From Alcanivorax sp. S6407 (lineage in GTDB: Bacteria > Pseudomonadota > Gammaproteobacteria > Pseudomonadales > Alcanivoracaceae), in assembly GCF_023016115.1 (NCBI RefSeq), contig NZ_JALKBH010000002.1:830624-894623 (forward strand): a DNA stretch of 64,000 nt, written 5' to 3'. The notes under the pieces were generated by a model. That model saw only the letters and a program-made list of their open reading frames with translations, had not been told where the DNA came from and did no database searches. Position numbers and translations under genes: made by a program. Below, piece after piece: positions 56,071 to 64,000 of the stretch (its first letter is position 1; each line of letters begins with the position of its first letter).

Positions 56071-57990
56071 ATGCCCAAGACTTTTACGCAGATTCCCCTG
56101 ACGCGCCCCGCCACGCCGTTGCTGGACACCCTGAACAGCCCGGCGGCCCTGCGCCGACTGCCTGCCAGCCAGCTGGAACGGGTAGTAGATGAACTGCGTG
56201 AATACCTGCTTTATGCAGTCGGTCAGTCCGGTGGGCATTTTGGCGCCGGTCTGGGCGTGGTCGAGCTGACCGTGGCCCTGCACTACCTCTACAACACCCC
56301 GGACGACCGGCTGGTGTGGGATGTGGGCCACCAGTGCTATCCGCACAAGATCCTTACCGGCCGCCGTGAAGCCCTGACCAGCATTCGTCAGCAGCATGGA
56401 CTGTCCGGCTTCCCCAAGCGCAGCGAATCCGAGTACGACACCTTTGGGGTGGGTCACTCCTCCACTTCTATCAGCGCCGCGCTCGGCATGGCGCTGGGCG
56501 CAGAGATGGCTGGTAGCGACCGCCGCGCCGTGGCCATCATCGGTGATGGTGCCATGACCGCAGGTCAGGCCTTCGAGGCCATGAGCCATGCGGCACACAC
56601 CCGCTCCAATCTGTTGGTGATTCTCAACGACAACAACATGTCGATTTCCCACAACGTGGGCGGGCTGTCCAACTACTTCGCCCGGATCTGGGCCAGCAAG
56701 AGCTATATCGCCCTGCGCGAAGGCGGCAAGCGGGTACTCTCCACCATGCCTGCGGCCTGGGATTTCATTCGCCGCACTGAAGAAAGCATGAAGAACATGG
56801 TGAGCCCGGACATGCTGTTCGAGGCCATCGGCTTCAATTACATCGGCCCCATCGACGGTCACAATATCGAAGAGCTGGTGCGTACGCTGGGTAACATGCG
56901 CAGCCTGGAAGGCCCGCAGCTGCTGCACGTCTATACCACCAAGGGCAAGGGCTTTGCCCCGGCAGAAGCGGACCCGGTGGGCTACCATGCGATCAACAAG
57001 ATCGAGCCCAAGCCCAAGGTACAGGTGGCCGTGCCCAGCAAGCCGAAGTCACCCAAATACCAGGATGTGTTCGGCCAGTGGCTGTGCGACATGGCCGCCG
57101 AGGACAAGCGTCTGGTGGGCATCACTCCGGCCATGTGTGAAGGCTCGGGCATGGTCGCGTTCAGTGAGCAGTACCCGGATCGCTTCCATGACGTGGCCAT
57201 CTGCGAACAGCATGCGGTCACTCTCGCCGGCGGGCTGGCCTGTGAGGAACAGAAGCCGGTGGTGGCGATTTACTCCACCTTCCTGCAACGGGGTTATGAC
57301 CAGCTGATCCACGATGTGGCCCTGCAGGATCTGGATGTGACCTTTGCCCTGGATCGCGCCGGTCTGGTGGGTGAAGACGGTGCCACCCACGGCGGCGTGT
57401 TCGATCTGGCCTACCTGCGCACCGTACCGAACATGATTGTTGCGGCTCCGTCCGACGAAAACGAATGCCGCCAGTTGCTTACCAGTGCCTACCAGCACCA
57501 CGGCCCTTCCGCGGTCCGTTACCCCCGAGGCACCGGCCCCGGTGTGGACATCCAGCAACCTCTGCAAGCCCTGCCCATCGGCCAGTCCCGGACCCTGCTG
57601 GAGGGCAAACAGGTGGCCATTCTCGCCTTTGGCGCGCTCACGGCTACCGCACTGGAAGCCGGCAAGGCACTCAATGCCACGGTCATTGATATGCGCTGGG
57701 TGAAGCCGCTGGATCGCGACGCCATTGTCCGCGCCGCCGCCAGCCACAGCCTGATCGCCACCGTCGAGGATCATCAATTGATGGGCGGCGCCGGCTCTGC
57801 GGTGAATGAGTTGCTGAACGAGGAAGGCATTGTCATGGATGTGATCAATCTGGCCCTGCCGGATCACTTCATCCATCACGGCAAGCGCGACACCCTGCTG
57901 GCCGAGGCCGGTCTGGACGCAGCCAGCATCGAACAGCGCATCCGCGATCGCCTCAGCCGCCAGCCGTTGGCACAGGCCGGAGAGAGTTGA
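56071..57990 (+). CDS. dxs: 1-deoxy-D-xylulose-5-phosphate synthase
   Basis: 639 residues, first enzyme of the MEP isoprenoid pathway; joins pyruvate and glyceraldehyde 3-phosphate using thiamine diphosphate. TPP motif [20 protein letters not shown]...[24 protein letters not shown], and the transketolase pyrimidine domain ([20 protein letters not shown]) are intact. The ATG of [10 protein letters not shown] is chosen over an in-frame ATG 17 codons upstream. Third gene of the xseB-ispA-dxs operon. Confidence 0.96.
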   Translation: MPKTFTQIPLTRPATPLLDTLNSPAALRRLPASQLERVVDELREYLLYAVGQSGGHFGAGLGVVELTVALHYLYNTPDDRLVWDVGHQCYPHKILTGRREALTSIRQQHGLSGFPKRSESEYDTFGVGHSSTSISAALGMALGAEMAGSDRRAVAIIGDGAMTAGQAFEAMSHAAHTRSNLLVILNDNNMSISHNVGGLSNYFARIWASKSYIALREGGKRVLSTMPAAWDFIRRTEESMKNMVSPDMLFEAIGFNYIGPIDGHNIEELVRTLGNMRSLEGPQLLHVYTTKGKGFAPAEADPVGYHAINKIEPKPKVQVAVPSKPKSPKYQDVFGQWLCDMAAEDKRLVGITPAMCEGSGMVAFSEQYPDRFHDVAICEQHAVTLAGGLACEEQKPVVAIYSTFLQRGYDQLIHDVALQDLDVTFALDRAGLVGEDGATHGGVFDLAYLRTVPNMIVAAPSDENECRQLLTSAYQHHGPSAVRYPRGTGPGVDIQQPLQALPIGQSRTLLEGKQVAILAFGALTATALEAGKALNATVIDMRWVKPLDRDAIVRAAASHSLIATVEDHQLMGGAGSAVNELLNEEGIVMDVINLALPDHFIHHGKRDTLLAEAGLDAASIEQRIRDRLSRQPLAQAGES

Positions 57991-58015
57991 CCGGCTCTTC
58001 CTGCCAAGGCCCCGG

Positions 58016-59251
58016 CTAGTCTTCCCTTCTTTTGCCGATATCCCGGACCAGACGTACGGTGGGCGGCGGCTCATACAGTCGCCAGCCGTCGCGGCCACCC
58101 TCCTTCGCCTGGTACAGTGCCTGATCCGCCGCATCCACCAACTTGATGGCGCTGCGGTTTTCCATCGGCACAGTCCACGCCACTCCCACACTGATGGTCA
58201 CTTCGCCGAAGGGCGGGTTGTATTCATGGCGCAGGCCCATACCCCGCACCGTCCGGCAGAGCCTTGAAGCCAATCGCGCCGCTTCGGTTTCGTCAACACC
58301 GGGATAAAGCAGGACAAACTCTTCGCCACCAAAACGGGCCACCATGTCCCCTCCGCGGCGGCTGTAGCTACGCAACTCAGCCGCCAGCGCCCTGAGGCAT
58401 TCATCGCCCTGCAGATGGCCATAATGATCGTTGTAGGCCTTAAAGCGGTCCACATCCACCAGCATCACCGTCAGCGGCACCCGCTCCCGCTGGCAGCGGC
58501 GCCATTCCCGATCCAGCACCTCATCAAAGTAACGGCGATTGGCCAGCCCGGTGAGGCTGTCTTCCCGGCTCAGGCGGTGCAACCGCTCGGCCAGCGCCTG
58601 GGTGCGATTCTGCTGGCGCTGCAGCTGACGTTGATTGAAGAACAGCAAACGCCCGCGCACTTCTTCTGTGTAACAGAGGAACATGCCCAACAGGCTCACC
58701 CCGGTATAGGTCCGGTGAGCAATCTGCCAGTCAATGCCGCGACCGAACTGCTCCGCAATCAGCCAACCGAACATGCCCCCCGCCCAGCAGGCCAGGGTGG
58801 CCAGCGGAAAGCGCAGCCCCACCATGGCGTAGACAATCACCAGGGCATAGATCACGGATACATTGGCGAGTTGAACGGAACCGGGCTCGTCAAGAAACCC
58901 CGGGATGGCCATGGACAGCATCACCGCGAGGAAACTGCCGACACCGGTATAGAGAGGAAAGTAGCGGTCCAGGCCACGGAACTGGGCAAGGATACCCGCC
59001 ACCATGACGATGACCCCCACCCAGAGATAGGTGCCCAGCCACAGGCCACGCACATCCGCAGGAGCAAGGGCATAGATACCTGTGACCAGCAGCAGGTAAA
59101 GCACCAGGATATAGAAGGCATTGACCCGGAAGCTGTCCACCGCCTCCAGGCACTGATATTCACGATATTCGGCTTCCAGACGCCGCGGAAAACGTAACCA
59201 GCGTACGCCGGGCACGACCACACGTCGGGAGCGGGGGTCTGTTTCCGCCAT
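58016..59251 (-). CDS. Membrane diguanylate cyclase (GGDEF)
   Basis: About 411 residues. Five or six membrane helices (FYILVLYLLLVTGIYAL, LGTYLWVGVIVMVAGILA, VIYALVIVYAMVGLRFPL) are followed by a coiled linker and a GGDEF domain with the active motif RFGGEEF and, exactly five residues before it, the RxxD inhibitory site (RGGD). It makes cyclic di-GMP, the counterpart of the HD-GYP protein at the left edge. AAAGGA before the chosen ATG. Convergent with dxs. Confidence 0.9.
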   Translation of the reverse strand: MAETDPRSRRVVVPGVRWLRFPRRLEAEYREYQCLEAVDSFRVNAFYILVLYLLLVTGIYALAPADVRGLWLGTYLWVGVIVMVAGILAQFRGLDRYFPLYTGVGSFLAVMLSMAIPGFLDEPGSVQLANVSVIYALVIVYAMVGLRFPLATLACWAGGMFGWLIAEQFGRGIDWQIAHRTYTGVSLLGMFLCYTEEVRGRLLFFNQRQLQRQQNRTQALAERLHRLSREDSLTGLANRRYFDEVLDREWRRCQRERVPLTVMLVDVDRFKAYNDHYGHLQGDECLRALAAELRSYSRRGGDMVARFGGEEFVLLYPGVDETEAARLASRLCRTVRGMGLRHEYNPPFGEVTISVGVAWTVPMENRSAIKLVDAADQALYQAKEGGRDGWRLYEPPPTVRLVRDIGKRRED

Positions 59252-59402
59252 GGCAAATCCTTTGCACAACCCAAACCTTGAGTTCTCAGGCTAGATCGTC
59301 CGTTCGTGGCATGCCATTACCGATCTCCGAACGGTAGTGACAGAACGACATCATGTCAGAATGCAGCAAATTGCACGGATGGAGAGTGACGCAGTCGGCA
59401 TT

Positions 59403-59426
59403 GGCTGCCGGAAGATGCCGGCAGCC
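59403..59426. other. Hairpin in the spacer after pgpA
   Basis: GGCTGCCGG-AAGATG-CCGGCAGCC, 9-bp stem, no T-tract; candidate end of the rib-thi-pgp transcript on the minus strand. Confidence 0.55.
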
Positions 59427-59465
59427 GACGAATGACACAGCCCGGCAGGGCCGCTCAACGGCAGG

Positions 59466-59951
59466 TCAGGAGAACCAGGCCGGCAGGAAGTAAATCAGCA
59501 GTTGCATGACCACCGCGGCATACACACCGGCCAGCAGATCATCCACCATGATGCCCAAACCGCCCTCAACCCGGCGATCCAGCCAGCCGATGGGCCAGGG
59601 CTTGATGATGTCGAAGAAGCGGAACGCCAGAAAACCGGCCAGCGCCCCCATTGGCGTGACCGGCACCGCGATCATGGTGACCAGCAAACCCGCGATCTCA
59701 TCCCAGACAATGCCAGGATGATCATGCACATTCATGTCATGGGACGTCTTGCCGCACAGATAGGGACCCACCGCGATGACCAGCAGCGTCGCCAGCAGGT
59801 AACCCCACAGGGGCAGCTGGGCGCACAGCCACCAGATCGGCATGGCCGCCACCGTCCCGAACGTGCCCGGCGCCACCGGCGCCAGCCCGGAACCAAAACC
59901 AAAGGCCAGAAAATGCACCGGGTTCTTCATCTGCGGCCGTTTCAGTTCCAT
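59466..59951 (-). CDS. pgpA: Phosphatidylglycerophosphatase A
   Basis: 161 residues, membrane enzyme making phosphatidylglycerol from its phosphate. FGSGLAPVAPGTFGTVAAMP, VWDEIAGLLVTM and FRFFDIIKPWPIGWLDRRVE are family motifs; four hydrophobic segments. The ATG after AGAGGAAG is used; the longer frame reaches back into a heptad repeat. Last gene of the riboflavin-thiamine operon. Confidence 0.93.
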   Translation of the reverse strand: MELKRPQMKNPVHFLAFGFGSGLAPVAPGTFGTVAAMPIWWLCAQLPLWGYLLATLLVIAVGPYLCGKTSHDMNVHDHPGIVWDEIAGLLVTMIAVPVTPMGALAGFLAFRFFDIIKPWPIGWLDRRVEGGLGIMVDDLLAGVYAAVVMQLLIYFLPAWFS

Positions 59952-59984
59952 GGACTTCCTCTGTTCTGTTTTTTGATCTTGGTT

Positions 59985-60060
59985 TTTGCGTGTTGCATGA
60001 AGCGTGCTGCGTGTGGCGAATCTTGTCGCGTGCAGCATGAAGCGTGCTGCGTGTTGCTTC
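59985..60060. repeat. Heptad repeat, GCGTGAA family
   Basis: GCGTGTT GCATGAA GCGTGCT GCGTGTG, a gap, then GCGTGCA GCATGAA GCGTGCT GCGTGTT GC. Two arrays in tandem, same direction, between thiL and pgpA. Confidence 0.85.
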
Positions 60061-60065
60061 TCTTG

Positions 60066-61025
60066 CTAAAAATGCTGCCAACCCTTCGCTTCCAGGGTCA
60101 TCCTCTCCCCCGCCACGGTCGCCAGCCGAATCCCCGGCTGCGCTTCGATGCGACCAATGGCATGGCAGCCGGCAGGTATTGGCTCGCCTTCCGGCAGGGT
60201 GAAGAGCAACAGATAATCATCGCCCCCCTGCAGCTGTAGTCGGCGCTGCTCATCAACGGGACAGTCGCGAAGGATAGCAGTATCCAGCGGCAAAGACGCC
60301 TCATCCAGTAACGCCCCTAGCCCACCGGACCGGTCCAGCAAATGGTTCAGGTCTGCCAGCACCCCGTCGGAAATATCAATGCAGGCTGTGGCATGGCCGC
60401 GCAAGGACTGACCCAGCGCCAGCTGCGGTTGTGGACGACGAAAATGATCGATCGCCGGCCCCTGACGCACGCCTTGCTGCCACAGATGAAGTCCATGCAA
60501 GCCGGCACCCGTAACGCCGCCGAGACAAATTACGTCGTCTGCCCGGGCGCCGCTTCGCAACAATGCCTGCCCGGCGGGCACCGCACCGGAGGCCTGAATC
60601 GACACCGCCAGCGGACCGCGGGTGATATCGCCGCCTACCAGGGCAATGCCGCTGGCATCGGCCAGCTCGAACATGCCGCGGGAAAAGTCAGCCAGCCAGT
60701 CTTCGTTCACTTCCGGGAGCGTCAGTGAGAGCAGAAACCACAACGGAGTGGCGCCCATGGCGGCAAGGTCAGACAGGTTCACCGCCAGACAACGGTAGCC
60801 CACATCGGCGGCATCCATATCTTCAGGAAAATGCCGGCCTTCCAGACTGGTGTCCTGGGTCATGACCAGTTGCTGGCCCGCTGGAGGGGTCAGGATAGCC
60901 GCATCGTCGCCGGGGCCAAGCACAACAGAGTCACCCTGCCCGGCAAGTACAGCATCGCGGTGAAAATACCGCCGGATCAGCGAGAACTCATCCAGCGGCG
61001 AATCGGGGGAGGAGGCGGAAGTCAT
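60066..61025 (-). CDS. thiL: Thiamine-monophosphate kinase
   Basis: 319 residues. N-terminal GPGDDAAIL and QDTSLEGRHFP (Mg-ATP and substrate loops), NLSDLAAMGATPLWFLLSLT, GGDITRGPLAVSIQASG and ACIDISDGVLADLNHLL match ThiL. Phosphorylates thiamine monophosphate to the diphosphate. Follows nusB in the standard ribH-nusB-thiL-pgpA order. Confidence 0.94.
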   Translation of the reverse strand: MTSASSPDSPLDEFSLIRRYFHRDAVLAGQGDSVVLGPGDDAAILTPPAGQQLVMTQDTSLEGRHFPEDMDAADVGYRCLAVNLSDLAAMGATPLWFLLSLTLPEVNEDWLADFSRGMFELADASGIALVGGDITRGPLAVSIQASGAVPAGQALLRSGARADDVICLGGVTGAGLHGLHLWQQGVRQGPAIDHFRRPQPQLALGQSLRGHATACIDISDGVLADLNHLLDRSGGLGALLDEASLPLDTAILRDCPVDEQRRLQLQGGDDYLLLFTLPEGEPIPAGCHAIGRIEAQPGIRLATVAGERMTLEAKGWQHF

Positions 61026-61074
61026 GCCGCCAGTCTAGCAGGGGCCAGCAAAGGGTTGGAGAACCGCGGGCATG

Positions 61075-61527
61075 CTAGTCGTCTTTGGATGGGCGTTCAG
61101 AGGCTTCCTCATAGCGAAGCTTGCGCGCCAACTTGTCGAGCACACCGTTGACGTACTTGAAGGATTCTTCCGCACCAAACACCTTGGCCAGCTCGATTCC
61201 TTCGTTGATCACTACCCGGTAAGGCACATCAATACGCTCTTTCAGCTCGAACGCGCCCATGCGAAGGATTGCCTTCTCGACCTGAGACAGCTCTTCCACC
61301 CGACGATCCAGAAACGGTGTCAGCAGCTCGTCCAGCTCATTTACCTGACCCGGCACACCATGCAACAGCGCGTGGAAGTACTCGCGATCGGTCTTGGCAA
61401 AATCATTATTCGCCAGAAACTGGGCTTCAATATCGGTGACACTGGCACCGGCCAGCTGCCACTGATACAGCGCCTGAAGGGTAAAACGGCGTGCCTTGCG
61501 ACGGGCAGCGGGTGTGGCTTGGCTCAT
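61075..61527 (-). CDS. nusB: Transcription antitermination factor NusB
   Basis: 150 residues, all-helical ([57 protein letters not shown]). Binds boxA RNA with S10 (NusE) during rRNA antitermination. The ATG of [12 protein letters not shown] is used with AAGAGAT upstream; the longer frame runs into the ribH spacer and is unlikely. Confidence 0.95.
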   Translation of the reverse strand: MSQATPAARRKARRFTLQALYQWQLAGASVTDIEAQFLANNDFAKTDREYFHALLHGVPGQVNELDELLTPFLDRRVEELSQVEKAILRMGAFELKERIDVPYRVVINEGIELAKVFGAEESFKYVNGVLDKLARKLRYEEASERPSKDD

Positions 61528-61618
61528 AACAATCTCTTGGTGCGTATACCGCATTAACAAAGCCTCCCCCGTCCGGGAGAGGCCGCGTCGTGTATCCGGT
61601 GTCAGACGTCCGGTTTGA

Positions 61619-62089
61619 TTACAGCGACTTGAACAGGGAAACCATTTCCAGCGCACACATGGCAGCTTCGGCACCCTTGTTGCCGGCCTTGGTGCCGGAA
61701 CGCTCGATGGCCTGCTCGATGGTGTCGACAGTCAGCACACCGAAGATCACCGGTACGCCAGTGGCGTTCTGCACGCCAGCCAGGCCCTTGGCGGCTTCGC
61801 CAGCCACGTATTCGAAGTGGGCAGTACCACCACGGATCACCGCACCCAGGGTGATCACCGCGTCATAATCACGCTTCTCGATCACTTTCTTCACCGCCAC
61901 CGGCAGCTCCCAGGCACCCGGCACACGGATGATCTCGATGTCATCACGGCTGACACCGTGACGCACCAGCGCATCAACAGCGCCTTCCAGCAGGGCTTCC
62001 ACCACAAAGCTGTTGAAACGAGCAACAACGATACCGTAACGGCCGCCAACGTTGTTCAGGGAACCTTCAAGGGTCTTGATGTTTTGCAT
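61619..62089 (-). CDS. ribH: 6,7-dimethyl-8-ribityllumazine synthase
   Basis: 156 residues, icosahedral or pentameric riboflavin enzyme condensing the pyrimidinedione with dihydroxybutanone phosphate. [40 protein letters not shown] and [20 protein letters not shown] are diagnostic. Next to ribB upstream and nusB downstream. Confidence 0.96.
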   Translation of the reverse strand: MQNIKTLEGSLNNVGGRYGIVVARFNSFVVEALLEGAVDALVRHGVSRDDIEIIRVPGAWELPVAVKKVIEKRDYDAVITLGAVIRGGTAHFEYVAGEAAKGLAGVQNATGVPVIFGVLTVDTIEQAIERSGTKAGNKGAEAAMCALEMVSLFKSL

Positions 62090-62149
62090 GTGTCTTGTCC
62101 TGATCGCTGGTCACGCCTGGCAACCCAAGTGCTTCCAGTGGTTTCATTT

Positions 62150-62230
62150 AGCCGCCAGACGCCCGAAGCCTGATGCCGAACGCTTTTGGGTTTTAGCGTC
62201 AGGCCTCGGGCGTCTGGCATCCAGCGTTCT
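62150..62230. repeat. Heptad repeat, GGCATCC family, inverted pair
   Basis: CCAGACGCCCGAAGCCTGAT and its complement type TCAGGCCTCGGGCGTCTGGC then ATCCAGCG, around a short spacer. Lies between ribB and ribH. Confidence 0.7.
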
Positions 62231-62231
62231 A

Positions 62232-63341
62232 TTAACTACCTGCGTCCACGTACTCGGTGATCTCCAGATCGAAACCACTGAGTGCATTGAAGCGCATGGG
62301 GGAGCTGAGCAGGCGCATCTTGCGCACACCCAGAGCCTTGAGAATCTGGGAGCCAGTGCCGATATTGCGGTAGGCACGGGATTCGCCCTTGGGCTTGCGC
62401 GGTGCGCCGCCAAAGAAAGTCTCCAGACGCTCGACCATGTCCTGGGAATCGTAATCCTGACCGAGAATGATCACCACGCCGGCGTCCGCATCGGATACCG
62501 CTTCCAGTACCCGGTGCATGTTCCAACCGGTGCGACCATTCATCTTGGCGCTCATCAGATCGCGGAGCGGATCCACCTGATGCACCCGCACGGTCACTTC
62601 CTTCTCTTCGTTGATCTCGCCTTTCACCAGCGCCACGTGGGTCAGGCCATCCACGGTGTCGCGGAACGCCACCAGACGGAAATCGCCGTACCAGGTATCC
62701 AGCACATTGTCGGACACCTGTTCGATGGTCTTTTCGTTGAGAGCACGGTACTGAATCAGGTCGGCGATGGTACCGATCTTCAGATCGTGCTCCTTGGCAA
62801 ACACTTCCAGATCTTCACGGCGGGCCATGGAGCCATCTTCGTTCATGACTTCACAGATCACCCCGGCGGGCTCGCACCCGGCCAGCTGGGCCAGATCACA
62901 GGACGCCTCGGTGTGACCGGCACGGCGCAGCACGCCACCAGGCTCGGACATCAGCGGAAAGATATGGCCCGGCTGCACGATATCGTAGGCCTTGGCATTG
63001 CGGGCCACCGCTGCCTGCACGGTGCGGGCGCGGTCCGCGGCAGAAATCCCGGTGGTCACCCCTTCACGAGCCTCAATGGACACGGTGAACTTGGTGCCGA
63101 AGCCACTGCCGTTGCTCTGCACCATCAAAGGCAGTTCCAGCAGCTCACAGCGCTCGCGGGACATGGGCATACAGATCAGGCCACGACCGTACTTGGCCAT
63201 GAAATTGATGGCCGCCGCATCCACATGCTCCGCCGCCATCACCAGATCGCCCTCGTTCTCACGATCCTCATCGTCCATCAGGATAACCATCTTGCCCTGA
63301 CGGATATCTTCGATCAGTTCTTCAATACTGTTGAGCTGCAT
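62232..63341 (-). CDS. ribB: 3,4-dihydroxy-2-butanone 4-phosphate synthase with degenerate GCHII domain
   Basis: 369 residues. The N-terminal 200 residues are a complete RibB ([64 protein letters not shown]). The C-terminal half has the length of a GTP cyclohydrolase II domain but lacks the zinc cysteines and the GDVFGS(L)RCDC motif; at that position it reads [20 protein letters not shown]. So this is a RibBX-type protein; cyclohydrolase activity must come from another gene. No FMN riboswitch is visible upstream. Start ATG with GAGTGAAG. Confidence 0.92.
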   Translation of the reverse strand: MQLNSIEELIEDIRQGKMVILMDDEDRENEGDLVMAAEHVDAAAINFMAKYGRGLICMPMSRERCELLELPLMVQSNGSGFGTKFTVSIEAREGVTTGISAADRARTVQAAVARNAKAYDIVQPGHIFPLMSEPGGVLRRAGHTEASCDLAQLAGCEPAGVICEVMNEDGSMARREDLEVFAKEHDLKIGTIADLIQYRALNEKTIEQVSDNVLDTWYGDFRLVAFRDTVDGLTHVALVKGEINEEKEVTVRVHQVDPLRDLMSAKMNGRTGWNMHRVLEAVSDADAGVVIILGQDYDSQDMVERLETFFGGAPRKPKGESRAYRNIGTGSQILKALGVRKMRLLSSPMRFNALSGFDLEITEYVDAGS

Positions 63342-63354
63342 AACTTCACTCGCT

Positions 63355-63520
63355 GTTGGAGTTGAAAGTTTAAAGTTCAAAGTTGAAAAGCTCGGATCAG
63401 GTCCTGCCTGGTGGCCATGCCGAGCCCGCGCATTACCGGGAATCGCGGCGCTCACCTTTCAGGCTAGCACTGCTCTTAACCGCGTTTTAACTTTCAACTT
63501 TTCACTTTCAACTGCCTTTC
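63355..63520. repeat. Heptad repeat, AGTTGAA family, inverted pair
   Basis: Left arm AGTTGAA AGTTTAA AGTTCAA AGTTGAA AAG, right arm TTTTAACTTTCAACTTTTCA then CTTTCAACT; about 95 bp between. Same heptamer type and spacing as 44057. Confidence 0.9.
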
Positions 63521-64000
63521 AAAAACCCGTTTTCCGCCAGAAACGCCATGGAAATCCCCTGGGAAGTGGGCTCGGCGGCCTTTTCTCCCAGCAGCAGGCG
63601 CTCCAGGTAGCGGGCGATTATATCAACTTCCAGGTTCACTGGCGTCCCCACCTTCCACTGGCCGATGGTGGTGATGTCCTGGGTGTGCGGGATGATGTTC
63701 AGTGAGAACACCGCGCCAGACACACTGTTCACCGTCAGGCTGATGCCATCCACGGTGATGGAGCCCTTGTGGGCAATGTATTTGGCCAGCTCTTTGGGCG
63801 CCTCGATATCGATACGCACGGAGCGGGCATCCTGCTTCATCTCGACAATCTTGCCGAGCCCGTCCACATGGCCGCTGACCAGGTGCCCGCCCAGCCGGGT
63901 GGTCGGGGTCAGCGCCTTCTCCAGGTTCACCTTGCTGCCCACGGTGATCTGCTTCAGCGACGTGAGCGACAGGGTCTCGCCGGACACATCTGCCTCGAAA
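63508..64000 (-). CDS. ribE: Riboflavin synthase alpha chain, 3' part
   Basis: The frame is open through the right edge (FEADVSGETLSLTSL at the edge), so the first about 35 residues are missing. Two lumazine-binding modules are visible: KVNLEKALTPTTRLGGHLVS GHVDG, and KGSITVDGISLTVNSVSG, PVNLEVDIIARYLERLL. The enzyme dismutates lumazine to riboflavin. First gene of the minus-strand rib operon within the window. Confidence 0.93.
   Translation of the reverse strand, partial: FEADVSGETLSLTSLKQITVGSKVNLEKALTPTTRLGGHLVSGHVDGLGKIVEMKQDARSVRIDIEAPKELAKYIAHKGSITVDGISLTVNSVSGAVFSLNIIPHTQDITTIGQWKVGTPVNLEVDIIARYLERLLLGEKAAEPTSQGISMAFLAENGFLKGS

Noticed and set aside
63342-63507. FMN riboswitch before ribB
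   Set aside because: The conserved FMN element blocks are absent; the leader is an AGTTGAA heptad module.

Overview
The window is chromosomal DNA from a GC-rich marine, halotolerant gammaproteobacterium. The gene content fits the Alcanivorax/Halomonas neighbourhood: EctR-EctABC ectoine synthesis, a TeaABCD-type ectoine TRAP importer, a DcaP-type porin, an AlkS/MalT-type regulator and Pseudomonas-like REP palindromes. Alcanivoracaceae is my best guess from memory of family content; no search was run. There are no rRNA, tRNA or CRISPR features and no intact insertion sequence.

Layout. 1-690: start of a GAF/HD-GYP signalling protein leaving the left edge. 895-4721: thrS, hisI, cysS. 5328-10651: START-domain protein, yidD with a small His/Cys protein, then a metal-uptake operon (His-rich barrel, ZnuA-like, ZnuB-like, no ATPase) and a small outer-membrane protein. 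10938-12053: membrane protein and a flavodoxin-fold oxidoreductase. About 12421-20269: an AT-richer, one-directional array of ten integron cassettes (all genes on the minus strand) separated by nine recognisable attC sites, with no integrase in the window (CALIN-like). One cassette of about 4 kb encodes a 1274-residue protein with an N-terminal PD-(D/E)xK-like nuclease, a P-loop STAND-type NTPase and a long helical C-terminus, the architecture of Avs-type anti-phage sensors. Two neighbouring cassettes are diverged copies of a gene-less cassette.

20819-29452: an oxygenase/oxidoreductase block made of an alpha-dioxygenase-like animal-type haem peroxidase, a MalT/AlkS-type LuxR regulator, a Tat-signal subunit broken by a single-base frameshift, and its GMC oxidoreductase partner. 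29687-31732: folE2 and a TPR membrane protein. 31929-34999: ectR-ectA-ectB-ectC behind a near-consensus promoter. 35213: DcaP-like porin. 37006-46340: the acetate-switch module (CrbR/ErdR response regulator, CrbS/MxtR-type transporter-kinase, exonuclease, DUF294 protein, VC_2705-type acetate symporter with its small subunit). A shared GACYAAAGTC motif lies in front of both the porin and the symporter operon. 46563-49238: MBL-fold hydrolase, dusC, thioesterase. 49559-54207: teaABCD plus a porin, the uptake counterpart of ectABC. 54819-57990: xseB-ispA-dxs isoprenoid operon. 58016-64000: diguanylate cyclase, then on the minus strand riboflavin synthase, ribBX, ribH, nusB, thiL, pgpA.

A second theme is in the spacers. 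At least 17 intergenic sites carry short tandem arrays with a constant 7-bp period but different heptamer sequences (GCGTGAA, CGAGTTA, AGCTTGA, AGCTACA, AGTTAAC, AGTTGAA, GGCATCC types), often as inverted pairs around a terminator hairpin or about 100 bp of unique DNA. Together with the CALIN nuclease-STAND cassette, these are the most interesting observations in the window.
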